Positions 18,413 through 28,917 are shown, counted from the first letter of the stretch. The stretch: DNA of 64,000 nucleotides from an uncultured Pseudomonadota bacterium (GCA_903868595.1 CAIPVV010000042.1:62001-126000); one strand, 5' to 3'. The notes: generated by a model from the letters alone, not told the origin. Numbers and translations are program-made.

Positions 18413-21400
18413 ATGCTCCAGATCACCGGTGGCCCGGCCACCTCCGATTTCCGTCTAGCCAAGCTCCTGGAGCAGTTGCGGGCCCGCGAGCCGGCCATCC
18501 GGGGGTTGACGGCCCACTTCACGCACCTGGTGGACCTGGCCGGATCGCTGGGCGTCGAGCAGGAGCGGGTGCTGCGGGCGTTGCTGACCTATGGCCCGCG
18601 CTACGCGGCGACCGGTACGCCGCTGGGGCAGTTACTGCTGGTCGTGCCGCGTCCCGGCACGACCTCCCCCTGGTCCACCAAGGCCACCGAGATCGCCCGG
18701 GTCTGTGGCCTGGGGCCGGTAGTGCGCATCGAGCGGGGCATCGAGTTCCGGCTGGACGCCCAGGCCCTGCTGCTGCCCGCCCGGCTGCGGGAGCTGGCCG
18801 CCCTGCTGCATGACCGCATGACCGAGGCGGTGCTGCTGGAGGGGGAGGACGCGGGCCGTCTGTTCGCGCACCCTGCGCCCCGGCCGCTGCGCAGCGTGCC
18901 GCGCGATGCCGACTCGCTCGCCCGTGCCAACCGCGAGATGGGGCTCGCGCTGAGCGACGATGAGGTGGAGTACCTCGCCAGCAGCTTTGCGCGCCTGGGC
19001 CGCGATCCCACGGACGTGGAACTCATGATGTTCGCGCAGGCGAACTCCGAGCACTGCCGGCACAAGATCTTCAACGCGACCTTCGTCATCGACGGCGTGG
19101 AGCAGCCCAAGTCGCTGTTCTCCATGATTCGCAACACCCACGCGCTGGCGCCGCAGGGCGTGCTCTCCGCCTACCGCGACAACGCCTCGGTGATCGAGGG
19201 CAGCACCGCGATCCGCTACTTCCCGGATCCCTCCACGGGCGTCTACGGCGGCCAGCGCGAGGCAGTGGACATCCTGATGAAGGTGGAGACGCACAACCAC
19301 CCGACCGCGATCTCCCCGTTTGCCGGCGCGGCCACCGGATCCGGCGGCGAGATCCGCGATGAGGGCGCCACCGGCAAGGGCGCCAAGCCCAAGGCGGGCC
19401 TGGTGGGCTTCTCGGTCTCCAACCTCAGGATCCCCGGCTTCACGCAGCCCTGGGAAGAGGACCACGGCAAGCCGGAGCGCATCGTAACGGCGCTGGACAT
19501 CATGCTGGAGGGACCGCTCGGTGCCGCGGCCTTCAACAACGAATTCGGGCGTCCCTGCATCAACGGCTATTTCCGCAGCTTCGAGCTGGCGGAGGATGCC
19601 ACCGGCCGTCGCGTTCGCGGCTACCACAAGCCCATCATGATCGCCGGCGGCCTGGGCAACATCCGCCGCGACCATGTCGAGAAGGATGACTGCCCGGTGG
19701 GTGGCCACATCGTGATCCTGGGCGGTCCGGCGATGCTCATCGGCCTGGGTGGCGGTGCCGCCTCCTCGATGGACAGCGGCGCCTCCAGTGCAGACCTGGA
19801 CTTCGCCTCCGTGCAGCGTGGCAATCCGGAGATGCAGCGCCGCGCGCAGGAAGTGATCGATCGCTGCTGGGCGCTCGGCGCAGCCAATCCGATCCACCTG
19901 ATCCATGACGTGGGCGCCGGCGGGCTCTCCAATGCGGTGCCCGAGGCGGTCTCTCACAGCCACCGCGGCGCACGCGTTGACTTGCGAAGCGTGCCCAACG
20001 AGGAGCCCGGCATGTCGCCGATGGAGCTGTGGTGCAACGAGGCGCAGGAGCGCTACGTGCTCATCGTCTCGCGCGCGGGGCTCGCGCGGTTCGAGGCCAT
20101 CGCGCGCCGCGAGCGCTGCGTGTATGCCGTGGTGGGCGAGCTCACCGACGATGGCGTGCTGCGCGTCCAGGACTCGCAGTTCCACAACAACCCGGTCGAC
20201 ATGCCGATCGATGTGCTGCTGGGCAAGCCGCCGCGCATGCGTCGCGACGTGCGCACGGTGGCCCCCGCGCACCGGCCGCTCGACCTTGCCGGCGTGACGC
20301 TGGAGCAGGCGGCACTGCGCGTGCTCGCGCACCCGGCGGTGGCCGACAAGACCTTCCTCGTGACCATCGGGGACCGCAGCGTCGGTGGCCAGATCAGTCG
20401 TGACCAGATGGTGGGGCCCTGGCAGGTGCCGGTGGCCGACGTCGCCGTCACGCTCTCCGACTACTTCCAGCACAGCGGCGAGGCGATGGCGATGGGGGAG
20501 CGCACGCCGCTGGCGCTGCTGGACTCCGCCGCCGCGGCGCGCATGGCGGTGGCCGAATCGGTGACCAACCTGCTGGCGGCGGACGTTGCGCGCCTGGGGG
20601 ACATCCGCCTCTCGGCCAACTGGATGGCCGCCTGCGGCGAGCCGGGCGAGGATGCCGCGCTGTACGCCGCCGTGCACGCGGTGGGCGAGGAGCTCTGCCC
20701 GGCGCTGGGCATCGCGATCCCCGTGGGCAAGGATTCCCTCTCGATGAAGACCGCCTGGCGCGATGCGCAGGGCGGCAAGTCCGTGGTCGCGCCGGTATCG
20801 CTGATCGTGTCGGCCTTTGCGCCGCTGGCGGATGTCCGCCGCACGCTTACCCCGCAGCTGAACCTGGCGGCCGGCCCCACGCAGCTGCTGCTCATCGACC
20901 TGGGCGGCGGCAGGCAGCGGCTGGGCGGCTCGATCCTCGCGCAGGTCCACGGCCAGCTGGGCGAGGGTCCGCCTGACCTGGAGGATCCGGCGCGGCTGGT
21001 GGGGTTCGCGGCGGCGCTGCGCGCCGCGCGCGCCGCGGACCTGCTGCTCGCCTATCACGATCGCTCCGACGGGGGCCTGCTGGCCACGCTGTGCGAGATG
21101 GCCTTCGCGAGCAGCAGCGGCCTGGCGGTCACCCTGCCGGAGGCGGCCGGTCCGCTGCTGCCTGCGCTGTTCAGCGAGGAGCTGGGTGCGGTGGTGCAGG
21201 TGCGTGATGGCGACGTGGCGCAGGTCCTGGCGCTGTTTGCAGAACAGGGCCTTGGCCCCTGGGTCGCTCCGATCGGCGCCCCGCAGGCGGCGCGGACGCT
21301 GCAATTTGCCGGCGCGGGTGAGGGCCTCATCCTCGCGCTGGACGAGGCACGGCGCGCGTGGAGCGAGACCTCGCACCGCCTGCGACTGCTGCGCGATGAT

Positions 21401-22294
21401 CCGCAGAGTGCGCGGGAGGAGTTTGCCGCGCAGCTGGATGCGTCCGACCCGGGCCTGAGCTTTCGCCTGAGCTTCGATGCGCAGGCCGACATCGCCGCAC
21501 CCTACATCGCCACCGGCGTGCGACCGCGCATCGCGGTGCTGCGCGAGCAGGGCGTGAACAGCCAGGTGGAGATGGCGGCGGTGCTGGATCGCGCCGGCTT
21601 CGAGGCCCACGACATCCATATGAGCGACATCCTCTCCGGCGCCCGCACGCTGGCGCAATTCCGCGGGCTCATCGCCTGCGGCGGCTTCTCCTATGGCGAT
21701 GTGCTGGGCGCCGGCGAGGGCTGGGCCAAGTCGATCCTCTTCCATGCCGAGGCCCGAAGGCAGTTCGTGGACTTCTTCGCCCGCGGCGATACGTTCACGC
21801 TGGGCGTCTGCAACGGCTGCCAGATGCTGGCGGCACTGAAGAGCCTGATCCCCGGCACCGAGCACTGGCCGCGCTTCGTGCGCAACCGGGGCGAGCAGTT
21901 CGAGGGGCGCTTCAGCCTGGTGGAGATCTTGCAGTCACCCTCCGTCCTGCTGGCGGACATGGCCGGCTCCCGCCTGGCGGTGGCCGTGGCCCACGGCGAG
22001 GGACGCGCGGAATTCGCCGACGCCGGCCAGCGCCAGCGGCTGGAGGACGCAGGCCAGGTGGCGTTCCGCTACATCGACAACCACGGGCGGGCCGCCACGA
22101 CCTATCCGGCCAACCCCAATGGCTCGCCGGCGGGTATCGCGGCCGTGACCAGCCGCGACGGCCGCGTGCTGCTCACCATGCCGCACCCGGAGCGCTCCTG
22201 GCGCGTGGCGCAGAACTCCTGGCATCCCGCGCAGGCGGGCGAGTTCAGTGGCTGGATGCGCCTGTTCCGCAACGCCCGGCGGTGGGTGGGGTAA
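18413..22294 (+). CDS. purL: Phosphoribosylformylglycinamidine synthase (FGAM synthetase)
   Basis: A 1293-residue single-chain PurL, the large form of gammaproteobacteria. It converts FGAR, ATP and glutamine to FGAM in the fourth step of purine synthesis, in the cytosol. In order: an N-terminal PurS-like region, a linker, two AIRS-like synthetase halves ([20 protein letters not shown] near 210; [20 protein letters not shown] near 290; GVNDAG-like loops later) and a C-terminal glutamine amidotransferase domain (from about 1035). The nucleophile is Cys1133 in GVCNGCQM, and the catalytic His/Glu pair follows in [12 protein letters not shown] at 18413 follows an A-rich leader with a weak Shine-Dalgarno. 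No purine-repressor site was found. Confidence 0.97.
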   Translation: MLQITGGPATSDFRLAKLLEQLRAREPAIRGLTAHFTHLVDLAGSLGVEQERVLRALLTYGPRYAATGTPLGQLLLVVPRPGTTSPWSTKATEIARVCGLGPVVRIERGIEFRLDAQALLLPARLRELAALLHDRMTEAVLLEGEDAGRLFAHPAPRPLRSVPRDADSLARANREMGLALSDDEVEYLASSFARLGRDPTDVELMMFAQANSEHCRHKIFNATFVIDGVEQPKSLFSMIRNTHALAPQGVLSAYRDNASVIEGSTAIRYFPDPSTGVYGGQREAVDILMKVETHNHPTAISPFAGAATGSGGEIRDEGATGKGAKPKAGLVGFSVSNLRIPGFTQPWEEDHGKPERIVTALDIMLEGPLGAAAFNNEFGRPCINGYFRSFELAEDATGRRVRGYHKPIMIAGGLGNIRRDHVEKDDCPVGGHIVILGGPAMLIGLGGGAASSMDSGASSADLDFASVQRGNPEMQRRAQEVIDRCWALGAANPIHLIHDVGAGGLSNAVPEAVSHSHRGARVDLRSVPNEEPGMSPMELWCNEAQERYVLIVSRAGLARFEAIARRERCVYAVVGELTDDGVLRVQDSQFHNNPVDMPIDVLLGKPPRMRRDVRTVAPAHRPLDLAGVTLEQAALRVLAHPAVADKTFLVTIGDRSVGGQISRDQMVGPWQVPVADVAVTLSDYFQHSGEAMAMGERTPLALLDSAAAARMAVAESVTNLLAADVARLGDIRLSANWMAACGEPGEDAALYAAVHAVGEELCPALGIAIPVGKDSLSMKTAWRDAQGGKSVVAPVSLIVSAFAPLADVRRTLTPQLNLAAGPTQLLLIDLGGGRQRLGGSILAQVHGQLGEGPPDLEDPARLVGFAAALRAARAADLLLAYHDRSDGGLLATLCEMAFASSSGLAVTLPEAAGPLLPALFSEELGAVVQVRDGDVAQVLALFAEQGLGPWVAPIGAPQAARTLQFAGAGEGLILALDEARRAWSETSHRLRLLRDDPQSAREEFAAQLDASDPGLSFRLSFDAQADIAAPYIATGVRPRIAVLREQGVNSQVEMAAVLDRAGFEAHDIHMSDILSGARTLAQFRGLIACGGFSYGDVLGAGEGWAKSILFHAEARRQFVDFFARGDTFTLGVCNGCQMLAALKSLIPGTEHWPRFVRNRGEQFEGRFSLVEILQSPSVLLADMAGSRLAVAVAHGEGRAEFADAGQRQRLEDAGQVAFRYIDNHGRAATTYPANPNGSPAGIAAVTSRDGRVLLTMPHPERSWRVAQNSWHPAQAGEFSGWMRLFRNARRWVG

Positions 22295-22296
22295 GT

Positions 22297-22323
22297 GGGG
22301 CTGCTGACCCCCGTGGCAGCCCC
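22297..22323 (+). terminator. Hairpin just after purL
   Basis: GGGGCTGC (22297-22304) pairs with GCAGCCCC (22316-22323) across an 11-base loop, beginning 3 bases after the purL stop. No T-run follows, so intrinsic termination is uncertain. Confidence 0.4.
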
Positions 22324-22775
22324 CCGCAAACGCGCGGCCCGCGCTGCGCCTGATCCCTGCCGGAATCAACGCCCGGATCGCCCGCTGCCGCGGACCCGCT
22401 GTCCCCCCGGGTTTCGGCGGATCCCCTGCCCGGAGGGCACGGGCGTCGCGGCCTGGATGGCAGCGACGCGATGGCCACGGCCTGGCCTGCGGGCAAGTGT
22501 CCTGGCCGTGTCGGTGTAAGACAATAGAGCCTGCTGTTCGCACCCCAAGTCAGCGCGGAACTTCAGGCTGATCCTGATTCCAGGGTGTTGTCCCGCAGCA
22601 ACAAAAGCCAATCGTCATCAAACCGTAACGGTCCGGTCAGCGCGTTGAAACACGGCTTTGGGATCCTGCAAGCCCAGACAGAGGCCGGCAGGGCAGGCAA
22701 GGCGCGCAAGCGTTCGGCACCCCACGCAGCACCTCTTGTCGTTGCGCTGTTTCCAAAAAACCGAGGTGTCCACCT
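22324..22775. other. Long leader region of the TonB receptor
   Basis: About 450 bases between the purL hairpin and the TonB receptor gene. The left half shows nothing recognisable. Around 22560-22660 the base composition becomes less GC-rich and includes the PHO-box-like repeats listed separately. The receptor promoter is expected there. Confidence 0.4.
22612..22640 (+). promoter_or_regulatory. PHO-box-like direct repeats upstream of the TonB receptor
   Basis: Three 7-base units, TCGTCAT (22612-22618), CCGTAAC (22623-22629) and CGGTCAG (22634-22640), are separated by exactly 4 bases. That is the 11-base period of PhoB-binding PHO boxes, whose unit is CTGTCAT. The matches are 5-6 of 7 for the first two units and fewer for the third. 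The site is about 140 bases before the receptor start codon. Confidence 0.35.
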
Positions 22776-24980
22776 GTGGCCGTTCCCGTCAGCACTGCTC
22801 TGATCCGACGTACTGTTTCCCTCATCCTGCTGGCTGCCAGTGCGCAGGCTGCCCATGCCGACGCCACGCCTGAGGCGGGCGGCGCCGAGCTGGAAACGGT
22901 GGTTATCGACAGCAAGGCCTACCGGGCCGCCGGTCTGGCCACGGCGGTATCGCCCTCGCAGGTGTCCGTTGACTCCGTCGCGCCGGTCTCCATCGTCAGC
23001 GACAGCTTTATTCGCAACTTCACCTCGCCGGTGGCGGATTACGTGCAGGTGGTCGGCATGACACCGGGTGCCTTTGGCTTCTCGGCCAACGGCGCGGGTC
23101 TGGGTGACACCAAGGTCACCATCCGCGGGTTGAATGACGGCAACTTCAATATCACCTTCGACAACATCCCGTTCTCGGACACCAACGGTACGAGCCACCA
23201 TTCCTGGGGCTTCTTCCCGTCGCAGTTCATCGGTGGTGCCGTGGTTGATCGCAGTCCGGGCACCGCAGGCTCCATCGGCCAGGCTACTTACGGTGGCAGT
23301 ATCGACCTGCGCTCGCGGATTCTGTCGGCGGAAGAGAGCCGCTCCGTCACGGTATCGGACGGCACATGGAACACGCGCCTGGTGAACCTGGAGTACCAGA
23401 GCGGGGATTTCGGGTCCGACAAGGACCAGCGCCTGATGTTCAACATCCATCGTCTCCTGTCAGACGGCTACCAGACCTACAACAGCCTGGGCCGCACTGC
23501 CGGTTCCTTCAAGTATCAGGCGGCGCTGGCGCCCTCCACCCAGCTCACCCTGTACTACGATTACCAGGCGCTCACCAGCAATGCCCCCAGCGTCAAAGGT
23601 GTGTCTCGCACCAACTACCTCCTCGGCAACTACACGGCGTTGCTGAGTGGGGATCCGACCAAGGGCAACTTCTACGGCTTCAATTTCTACAATGTGCCGA
23701 CCAGCTTCGGCTACGCGCAGATCACCACCGAGCTGGGTGGCTGGACGGTGGACAACAAGGCCTACCGCTACAGCTACCATAACAAGCAGAATTACAACAA
23801 CTCCCTGACCGTGATCAGCGCCACCAGCGCCGTGGACAAGCTCAACTCCTACCAGACTGCCGGCGACCTGCTGCGCCTGAGCCGCGATTTTGGCCGGGAC
23901 ACGGTGCGCATGGGTCTGTGGGTGGATGTCGCCAACAGCTATCGCTACCAGATCAAGGCGGATCCGCGCACCTACGTGGACGTGGCGGTGCCGAACTTCT
24001 CCGAGAAGTACACGACGCGCACGGTGCAGCCGTATGCGGAAAACGAGTTCAAGTTCACCGATCAGCTCTCGGCGCTGGTTGGCATCAAGTACTCCAACTA
24101 CAACCAGTCCTTCGTGCACCTGCAGGACAATGGTGGGGCCGTGGGTCCCCTGGGTGGCATATTCAGCAGCGCCACCAATACCGTGACCGGTGGCCTGCCC
24201 AGCATTTCCAACAAGGTCACCTACTCCGACTGGCTGCCCTCGGTTAGCCTGCATTACCTGCTGACGCCCAACTGGTCGACCTACGCCCAGTACGTCTACG
24301 GCGACTCGATTCCCTCCACCAGCATTTTCGATGTGAAGAATGCGCAGCCTCTGAACACGCCGAAGCCGCAGCTGGCGAAGGTTGCGCAGCTGGGCACGGT
24401 CTGGGCGTCACCGCAGTTCATGGCGGCCCTGGATGTGTACCACATGCGCCTGGATAGCCCCTGGGTGGCAGGTCCGGTCGACCCCGCAACAGGTGAAGCC
24501 ACCTGGACGCCGGGTATCAGCGAGACGAGCAAGGGTATTGAGGGTGAACTGAGTTATGTCGTGGGCGGCGGCTTGAGTGTCTATGCCAATGCCACGATCG
24601 CTAGCGTCAAGCTGGCCTCCGGTCTCTGGCTGGCCGGTGCGCCGAAGGACACCGAAAAGCTCGGTGTGACCTATACCAACCAGGGCCTTTCCACCAGTGT
24701 GCAGGTGGAGCGCATCGGTGACACTTACGGCGCCGGCCAAGCCACTCAGAACGACTTCCTGATCAGTCCGATCGTGGTGACCAATGCGTTCCTGAACTAC
24801 ACCTTCCTGGAGGGCATGTGGAAGGTGCAGGGGTCGGTAAGCAATCTGTTCGACAAGCACAACATTCTGGGTGTGGCCAGTGCGGTGACGGGCAGCAAAA
24901 CCGCGAACCCTCTGGGGGGTGACCTCCTGACCATCCTGCCGGCACGCAGCCTGAACGTGACGGTGACGGTCAAGTTCTAG
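22776..24980 (+). CDS. TonB-dependent outer-membrane receptor, unknown ligand
   Basis: A 734-residue outer-membrane receptor. The start is GTG at 22776 with GAGGTG 8 bases upstream. The signal peptide covers about residues 1-28 (RRTVSLILLAASAQAAHA). A TonB-box-like LETVVID follows, then a plug domain with ADYVQVVGMTPGAFGFSANG, TKVTIRGLNDGNFNITFDNI and YGGSIDLRSR. The barrel is rich in Tyr/Asn and ends TVTVKF with the needed terminal aromatic. The plug resembles receptors of Xanthomonadales-type bacteria that have several dozen paralogues. A PHO-box-like sequence in front suggests phosphate control and a phosphorus-bearing ligand, which is inference. A strong terminator separates it from DUF1800. 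Confidence 0.9.
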   Translation: MAVPVSTALIRRTVSLILLAASAQAAHADATPEAGGAELETVVIDSKAYRAAGLATAVSPSQVSVDSVAPVSIVSDSFIRNFTSPVADYVQVVGMTPGAFGFSANGAGLGDTKVTIRGLNDGNFNITFDNIPFSDTNGTSHHSWGFFPSQFIGGAVVDRSPGTAGSIGQATYGGSIDLRSRILSAEESRSVTVSDGTWNTRLVNLEYQSGDFGSDKDQRLMFNIHRLLSDGYQTYNSLGRTAGSFKYQAALAPSTQLTLYYDYQALTSNAPSVKGVSRTNYLLGNYTALLSGDPTKGNFYGFNFYNVPTSFGYAQITTELGGWTVDNKAYRYSYHNKQNYNNSLTVISATSAVDKLNSYQTAGDLLRLSRDFGRDTVRMGLWVDVANSYRYQIKADPRTYVDVAVPNFSEKYTTRTVQPYAENEFKFTDQLSALVGIKYSNYNQSFVHLQDNGGAVGPLGGIFSSATNTVTGGLPSISNKVTYSDWLPSVSLHYLLTPNWSTYAQYVYGDSIPSTSIFDVKNAQPLNTPKPQLAKVAQLGTVWASPQFMAALDVYHMRLDSPWVAGPVDPATGEATWTPGISETSKGIEGELSYVVGGGLSVYANATIASVKLASGLWLAGAPKDTEKLGVTYTNQGLSTSVQVERIGDTYGAGQATQNDFLISPIVVTNAFLNYTFLEGMWKVQGSVSNLFDKHNILGVASAVTGSKTANPLGGDLLTILPARSLNVTVTVKF

Positions 24981-25005
24981 GCGTTCCACATTACTGACGG
25001 TTACG

Positions 25006-25037
25006 GGGCCCTGCAGCGCAAGCTGCAGGGCCCTTTT
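25006..25037 (+). terminator. Rho-independent terminator of the TonB receptor gene
   Basis: A 12-bp perfect stem, GGGCCCTGCAGC (25006-25017) with GCTGCAGGGCCC (25022-25033), encloses the stable tetraloop GCAA and is followed at once by TTTT. It lies 25 bases past the receptor stop. It is the clearest intrinsic terminator in the window. Confidence 0.9.
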
Positions 25038-25136
25038 CATTGGTGCATTGGCCATCCGGCGTCAACCCTTGGGTTTCGCATTCGTTAGAGCTGGCATAAG
25101 GTAAGGCCGCGACAGCCCGCAGGGGCGGGAGGGGCG

Positions 25137-26522
25137 ATGACGGTGGCAGCTGATGCGGAGATTGCAGCGAACCGGTTCGGTCTGGGCGCGCGTGCGGGCG
25201 AGCTTGCGCTGCTGGGTTCCGGCGCGCGCGAGGCCTTGCTCTCGCAGCTCAAGGGGCCCGCACCGCTGATCGGGCAGCCGCTTAAATCCTCCCGCGAAGT
25301 CCTGGCCGCCGCGATCGACCTGCGGCAGGAGCGCCGCGAGGCCAAGGCCGCCGTGGACGCGGTGCAGGTGGCGATGAAGGTTCGCCAGCTGTACGCGCCG
25401 GTCTACGTGGAGGAGGTGCTGGCGAGATTTCGGGCGGCCGTCTCCACGGATCAGAGCTTCATCGAGCGCCTGGTGCAGTTCTGGAGCAACCACTTCGCCG
25501 TGTCGGTCGATAAGGTCGCCGTACTGGGCGTCGCCGGTGCGATGGAGCGCGAGGCGATCCGGCCGCACGTGCTCGGTAACTTTACCGACATGCTGCTGGC
25601 GGTGGAGCGCCATCCGGCGATGCTGCTGTACCTGGACAACCAGGCGTCCACCGGGCCGCATTCCCAGGCCGCCCTGGCGCTGGAGCGCCGCGGCAGCAGC
25701 CGCAGCGTGGGACTCAACGAGAACCTCGGGCGCGAGATCCTGGAACTGCACACCCTGGGCGTGGACGGTGGCTACAGCCAGCAGGACGTGACCACGCTGG
25801 CGGCGATCATCACGGGCTGGTCCGTCGGCAACACGGCACGGGGGCCGCGGGGCGGCACGCCCGGCGAGTTCTTCTTCCGCGAGGCGCTGCATGAGCCCGG
25901 CAGCAAGAACCTGCTGGGCAGGACGTATCGGCAGGACGGGCGGGAGCAGGGCGAGCACGCGCTGCGCGACCTGGCCGTGCACCCCCGTACCGCACGGCAC
26001 CTGGCGACCAAGCTGGCACGGCATTTCATCGCCGACGAACCCCCTGCGGCGGCCGTGCAGCGCATCGAGCGGGCCTACGTGGAGAGCCGCGGTGACCTGC
26101 CGACGACCTATCGCGCGCTCCTGCAGTGCCCGGAGGGCTGGAACCCGCAGGCCGCGAAATTCAAGACGCCGCGGGACTACGTGTACTCGGTCTACCGCGC
26201 GCTCGCGCTGCCGGTGGGCGGTGAGCGCCGGGACTTGGCGCCGTTTGAGCTGCTGGGGCAGCGAAGCTTCCAGCCCGGCTCGCCCGCCGGCTACCCGGAT
26301 CGCAGTGTCGACTGGGATGGCTCTTCCGCGCTGCTCAAGCGCATCGAATGGGCCAGTGCCCTGGGCCAACGTCTGGGCTCCAAGGTCGATGCGCTGCAAC
26401 TGGCCGATGCCGCGCTCGGCTCGACGCTCAGCGCGGCCACGCGCAACGGCGTCGAGCGGGCGCAGGATGGCGCGCAGGCGCTGACGCTGCTGCTGGCTTG
26501 CCCGGAGTTCATGCGCCGCTGA
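25137..26522 (+). CDS. DUF1800 family protein
   Basis: A 461-residue protein. It begins with the DUF1800 signature AANRFGLGARAGEL and continues with LVQFWSNHFAVSVDK, MLLYLDNQASTGPHSQ, LNENLGREILELHTLGVDGG and YSQQDVTTLAAIITGWSVG. It ends in ACPEFMRR, the typical last motif. ATG at 25137 follows GGAGGGGCG. No signal peptide is obvious. DUF1800 and DUF1501 genes occur together in many bacteria and are thought to belong to an exported, possibly polymer- or surface-related pathway, but no biochemical role is proven. The next gene (DUF1501) follows after 33 bases, so the two form an operon. Confidence 0.93.
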   Translation: MTVAADAEIAANRFGLGARAGELALLGSGAREALLSQLKGPAPLIGQPLKSSREVLAAAIDLRQERREAKAAVDAVQVAMKVRQLYAPVYVEEVLARFRAAVSTDQSFIERLVQFWSNHFAVSVDKVAVLGVAGAMEREAIRPHVLGNFTDMLLAVERHPAMLLYLDNQASTGPHSQAALALERRGSSRSVGLNENLGREILELHTLGVDGGYSQQDVTTLAAIITGWSVGNTARGPRGGTPGEFFFREALHEPGSKNLLGRTYRQDGREQGEHALRDLAVHPRTARHLATKLARHFIADEPPAAAVQRIERAYVESRGDLPTTYRALLQCPEGWNPQAAKFKTPRDYVYSVYRALALPVGGERRDLAPFELLGQRSFQPGSPAGYPDRSVDWDGSSALLKRIEWASALGQRLGSKVDALQLADAALGSTLSAATRNGVERAQDGAQALTLLLACPEFMRR

Positions 26523-26555
26523 GCGCCATCGGCGCCTGACGGACTGGAGATCACC

Positions 26556-27845
26556 ATGACTGCCTATACACGTCGGGATTGGCTCAAGCACGGCCTGGCC
26601 GTGGGCGCACTCGCCGCCGGTCCCGGATTGATGACCTCGCGCCTGGCCTTCGGAGGGCAGGGCAGCGGTGAGTCCCGCTTCGTCTTCGTGATCCTGCGCG
26701 GCGCGCTCGACGGGTTGACCGCGGTGCCGCCGGTGGGCGATCCGGCCTACGCGGCGCTGCGCCGAGAGATCGCGGTGCCGCCCGTCGGCGCGGACAACGG
26801 CGCGCTGCGGCTGGACGGCACCTTCGGCCTGCACCCCGCCTTCACCTTCCTGTCGGAGGCGTGGGCCGCGCGCCAGCTCACCGTGCTGCAGGCCGTGGCC
26901 ACGCCCTACCGGGAGCGCTCGCACTTTGACGGACAGGATGTGCTGGAGAGCGGTTATGCGCGAGCGCACGCCGTGCAGAGCGGCTGGCTGAACCGGGCGC
27001 TGGCGCAGCTCGGCGGGGCGCCGCGCCGTGAGGCGGGCGTTGCGCTGGGCGCGAACATCCCGCTCGTGATGCGCGGTCCCGCCGAGGTCGCCTCCTGGTC
27101 GCCCAGCCGCCTGGCGATGCTGGATGAGGACACGCTGCAGCGGATCGCGGATCTGTACGCGCACGATCCGGTGCTGGGCGCCCGGCTGGCCGATGCCCTG
27201 GCCAGCGATGCGATCGCCCAGGCGGCGCGGGCGGAGGGCAAGGCGCAGGAGTCCGCCGATGCCACCGCGGCGGCAGCGGCGAGCGGCGAACCGGTGATGG
27301 CGGGCGCAACCGCCGCCCCCCGCCAGCCCGGCGCGGCGCAGTACGCGGAGACGGTCCAGGCCGCTGCCGGGTTTTTGAAGCGCCCGGACGGCCCGCGGGT
27401 CGCCGTGTTCGATACGACGGGCTGGGACACGCACGCCAATGAGGGCGGGGCGCAGGGGCAGCTGGCGCTGCGGCTGCGTGCGCTGGATGCCGGGCTGCGC
27501 GCGCTCAGGGACTCGCTGGGACCGGTGTGGGACCACACGGCCGTGCTCATCGCCACCGAGTTCGGGCGTACCGCGGCCGTCAACGGTACGCGCGGCACGG
27601 ACCATGGCACGGGCGCGGCGGCGTTCCTCCTGGGCGGTGCGGTGCGGGGTGGCCGCGTGATCGCCGATTGGCCCGGCCTTGGCCCGCAAGCTCTGTACGC
27701 CGGCCGGGACCTCAAGCCGACCACCGACCTGCGCTCGGTGATGAAGTCCGTGCTGCGCGACCACCTGCAGGTGCCGACGCGGCATATCGATGCCCAGGTC
27801 TTTCCGGATAGCCTGGCGGCGCCGTATCTCGACGGACTGGTGTAG
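26556..27845 (+). CDS. DUF1501 family protein, Tat-exported
   Basis: A 429-residue protein. The N-terminus has a twin-arginine type signal (TRRDWLKHGLAVGALAAGPG, residues 5-24), so folded export to the periplasm is likely. The body has RFVFVILRGALDGLTAVPPV, FGLHPAFTFL, VFDTTGWDTHANEGG and TEFGRTAAVNGTRGTDHGTG, the metal-site-like motifs of DUF1501. These place the family in the alkaline-phosphatase/sulfatase-like fold. The gene pairs with DUF1800 upstream, as in many genomes. A GGAG sits 8 bases before the ATG. Its stop is followed at once by a ribosome-site-like GGGGAGG leading into a broken amidase. Substrate unknown; the phosphatase-like fold would suit a phosphate-regulated locus. Confidence 0.93.
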   Translation: MTAYTRRDWLKHGLAVGALAAGPGLMTSRLAFGGQGSGESRFVFVILRGALDGLTAVPPVGDPAYAALRREIAVPPVGADNGALRLDGTFGLHPAFTFLSEAWAARQLTVLQAVATPYRERSHFDGQDVLESGYARAHAVQSGWLNRALAQLGGAPRREAGVALGANIPLVMRGPAEVASWSPSRLAMLDEDTLQRIADLYAHDPVLGARLADALASDAIAQAARAEGKAQESADATAAAAASGEPVMAGATAAPRQPGAAQYAETVQAAAGFLKRPDGPRVAVFDTTGWDTHANEGGAQGQLALRLRALDAGLRALRDSLGPVWDHTAVLIATEFGRTAAVNGTRGTDHGTGAAAFLLGGAVRGGRVIADWPGLGPQALYAGRDLKPTTDLRSVMKSVLRDHLQVPTRHIDAQVFPDSLAAPYLDGLV

Positions 27846-27854
27846 GGGAGGACC

Positions 27855-28917
27855 CTGGCTGGGGATGGTGAGGGGTCGATCGAGCTGGCCTCGGCCACGC
27901 TGCAGCTGGCGGCCCTGCGGGAGGGACGCATCGGGTCCGTGGAGCTGCTGGACCTGATGCTGGCCCGCGTCGAGCAGGCGAACCCGGCGATCAACGCGGT
28001 CGTGACGCTGGATGCGGAGCTGGCCCGCGAGGCAGCCCGCGCCGCCGATGACGCGGCGCCGGTCGAGCGTGGCGTGCTGCATGGCCTGCCGATGACGATC
28101 AAGGATGCGTTCGAGGTCGTGGGCATGACCGCCAGCTGTGGCCTGCCGGACTTCGTGCAGCATCGTCCGCTGCGCGACGCCGATGCGGTGGCGCGCCTGC
28201 GGGCCGCCGGCGCGATTCCCTTTGGCAAGTCCAACGTGCCGGTGCTCCCGGTACGGCGTGGACGGTCGCTGCGTGGCCGCCCTGCAGGCCTTTGCCGCCA
28301 CGCTGCGGCGGGCCGGCGCCCCGGTGGATGAGGTCGCGCGTCCGGAAATCGACTACGCGGTCAGCGACGACCTGTATGTCGCGATGCTCTTCCGGGCGAT
28401 CTCCACCGGCCTGCCCGAGAGCCTGCTGCAGGCGACCGAGCAGGCCGCCCTCGACTATGCGGAGGGGCCGCGCGGCTATCCGGCCCGCATCGCCCGGGCC
28501 GTGCGCCTGGGCTATCCGGCGATGGAGCAGTTGCTGGAACAGCAGCAGCGCCTGTGCCGGGCGTGGGCGCGCTTCTTCGAGCGCTTCGACGTGATCCTCT
28601 GCCCGATCATGCCGACGGTGGCGTTTGCGCACGATCCTTCCGGCAGCGGCCCCCGGCACATCGCGCAGTACGCGCGGCGTCTGCGCATCGACGGGACGCA
28701 GCAGCCTTACCTGAACGGCCTGCAGTGGCCCGGGTTGGCAACAGTGGCGAACCTGCCCGCCACGGCCCTGCCGACCGGCCAGTTCGTCGAGGGCCTGCCC
28801 GTGGGTGTGCAGGCGATCGGTCCGTACCTGGAGGATCGCACGCCGCTGCGCTTTGCCCAGTGCGTGCAGCAGGCCCTCGGCGGCTTTGTGGCGCCGCCGC
28901 TCCGCGCGGGGAGCTAG
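27855..28917 (+). pseudogene. Amidase-signature gene with large internal deletion
   Basis: The first part (27855 to about 28245) reads like the start of an amidase: SATLQLAALREGRIGSVELL, AINAVVTLDAELAREAARAA and GLPMTIKDAFEVVGMTASCG, including the catalytic lysine (codon 28101-28103), up to GAIPFGKSNVP. Then the sequence jumps frame to VDGRCVAALQAFAATLRRAG and runs on to a normal C-terminus (FDVILCPIMPTVAF, LATVANLPATALPTGQ). About 130-150 residues are missing, including the glycine/serine-rich signature with both catalytic serines. The frame also has no ATG; CTG at 27855 behind GGGGAGG is the best start. The gene cannot make an active amidase. Its TAG overlaps the TAG of the opposing alanine-rich gene within CTAG. 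Confidence 0.8.

Noticed and set aside
18632-21865. A 1077-codon open frame antisense to purL
   Set aside because: Same cause as for parE/parC: shadow of a long GC3-biased gene, with no ribosome site or recognisable domain.
25062-28301. A 1079-codon minus-strand frame spanning DUF1800, DUF1501 and the amidase
   Set aside because: It crosses a terminator and three genes and has biased shadow composition; the plus-strand genes have clear family motifs.
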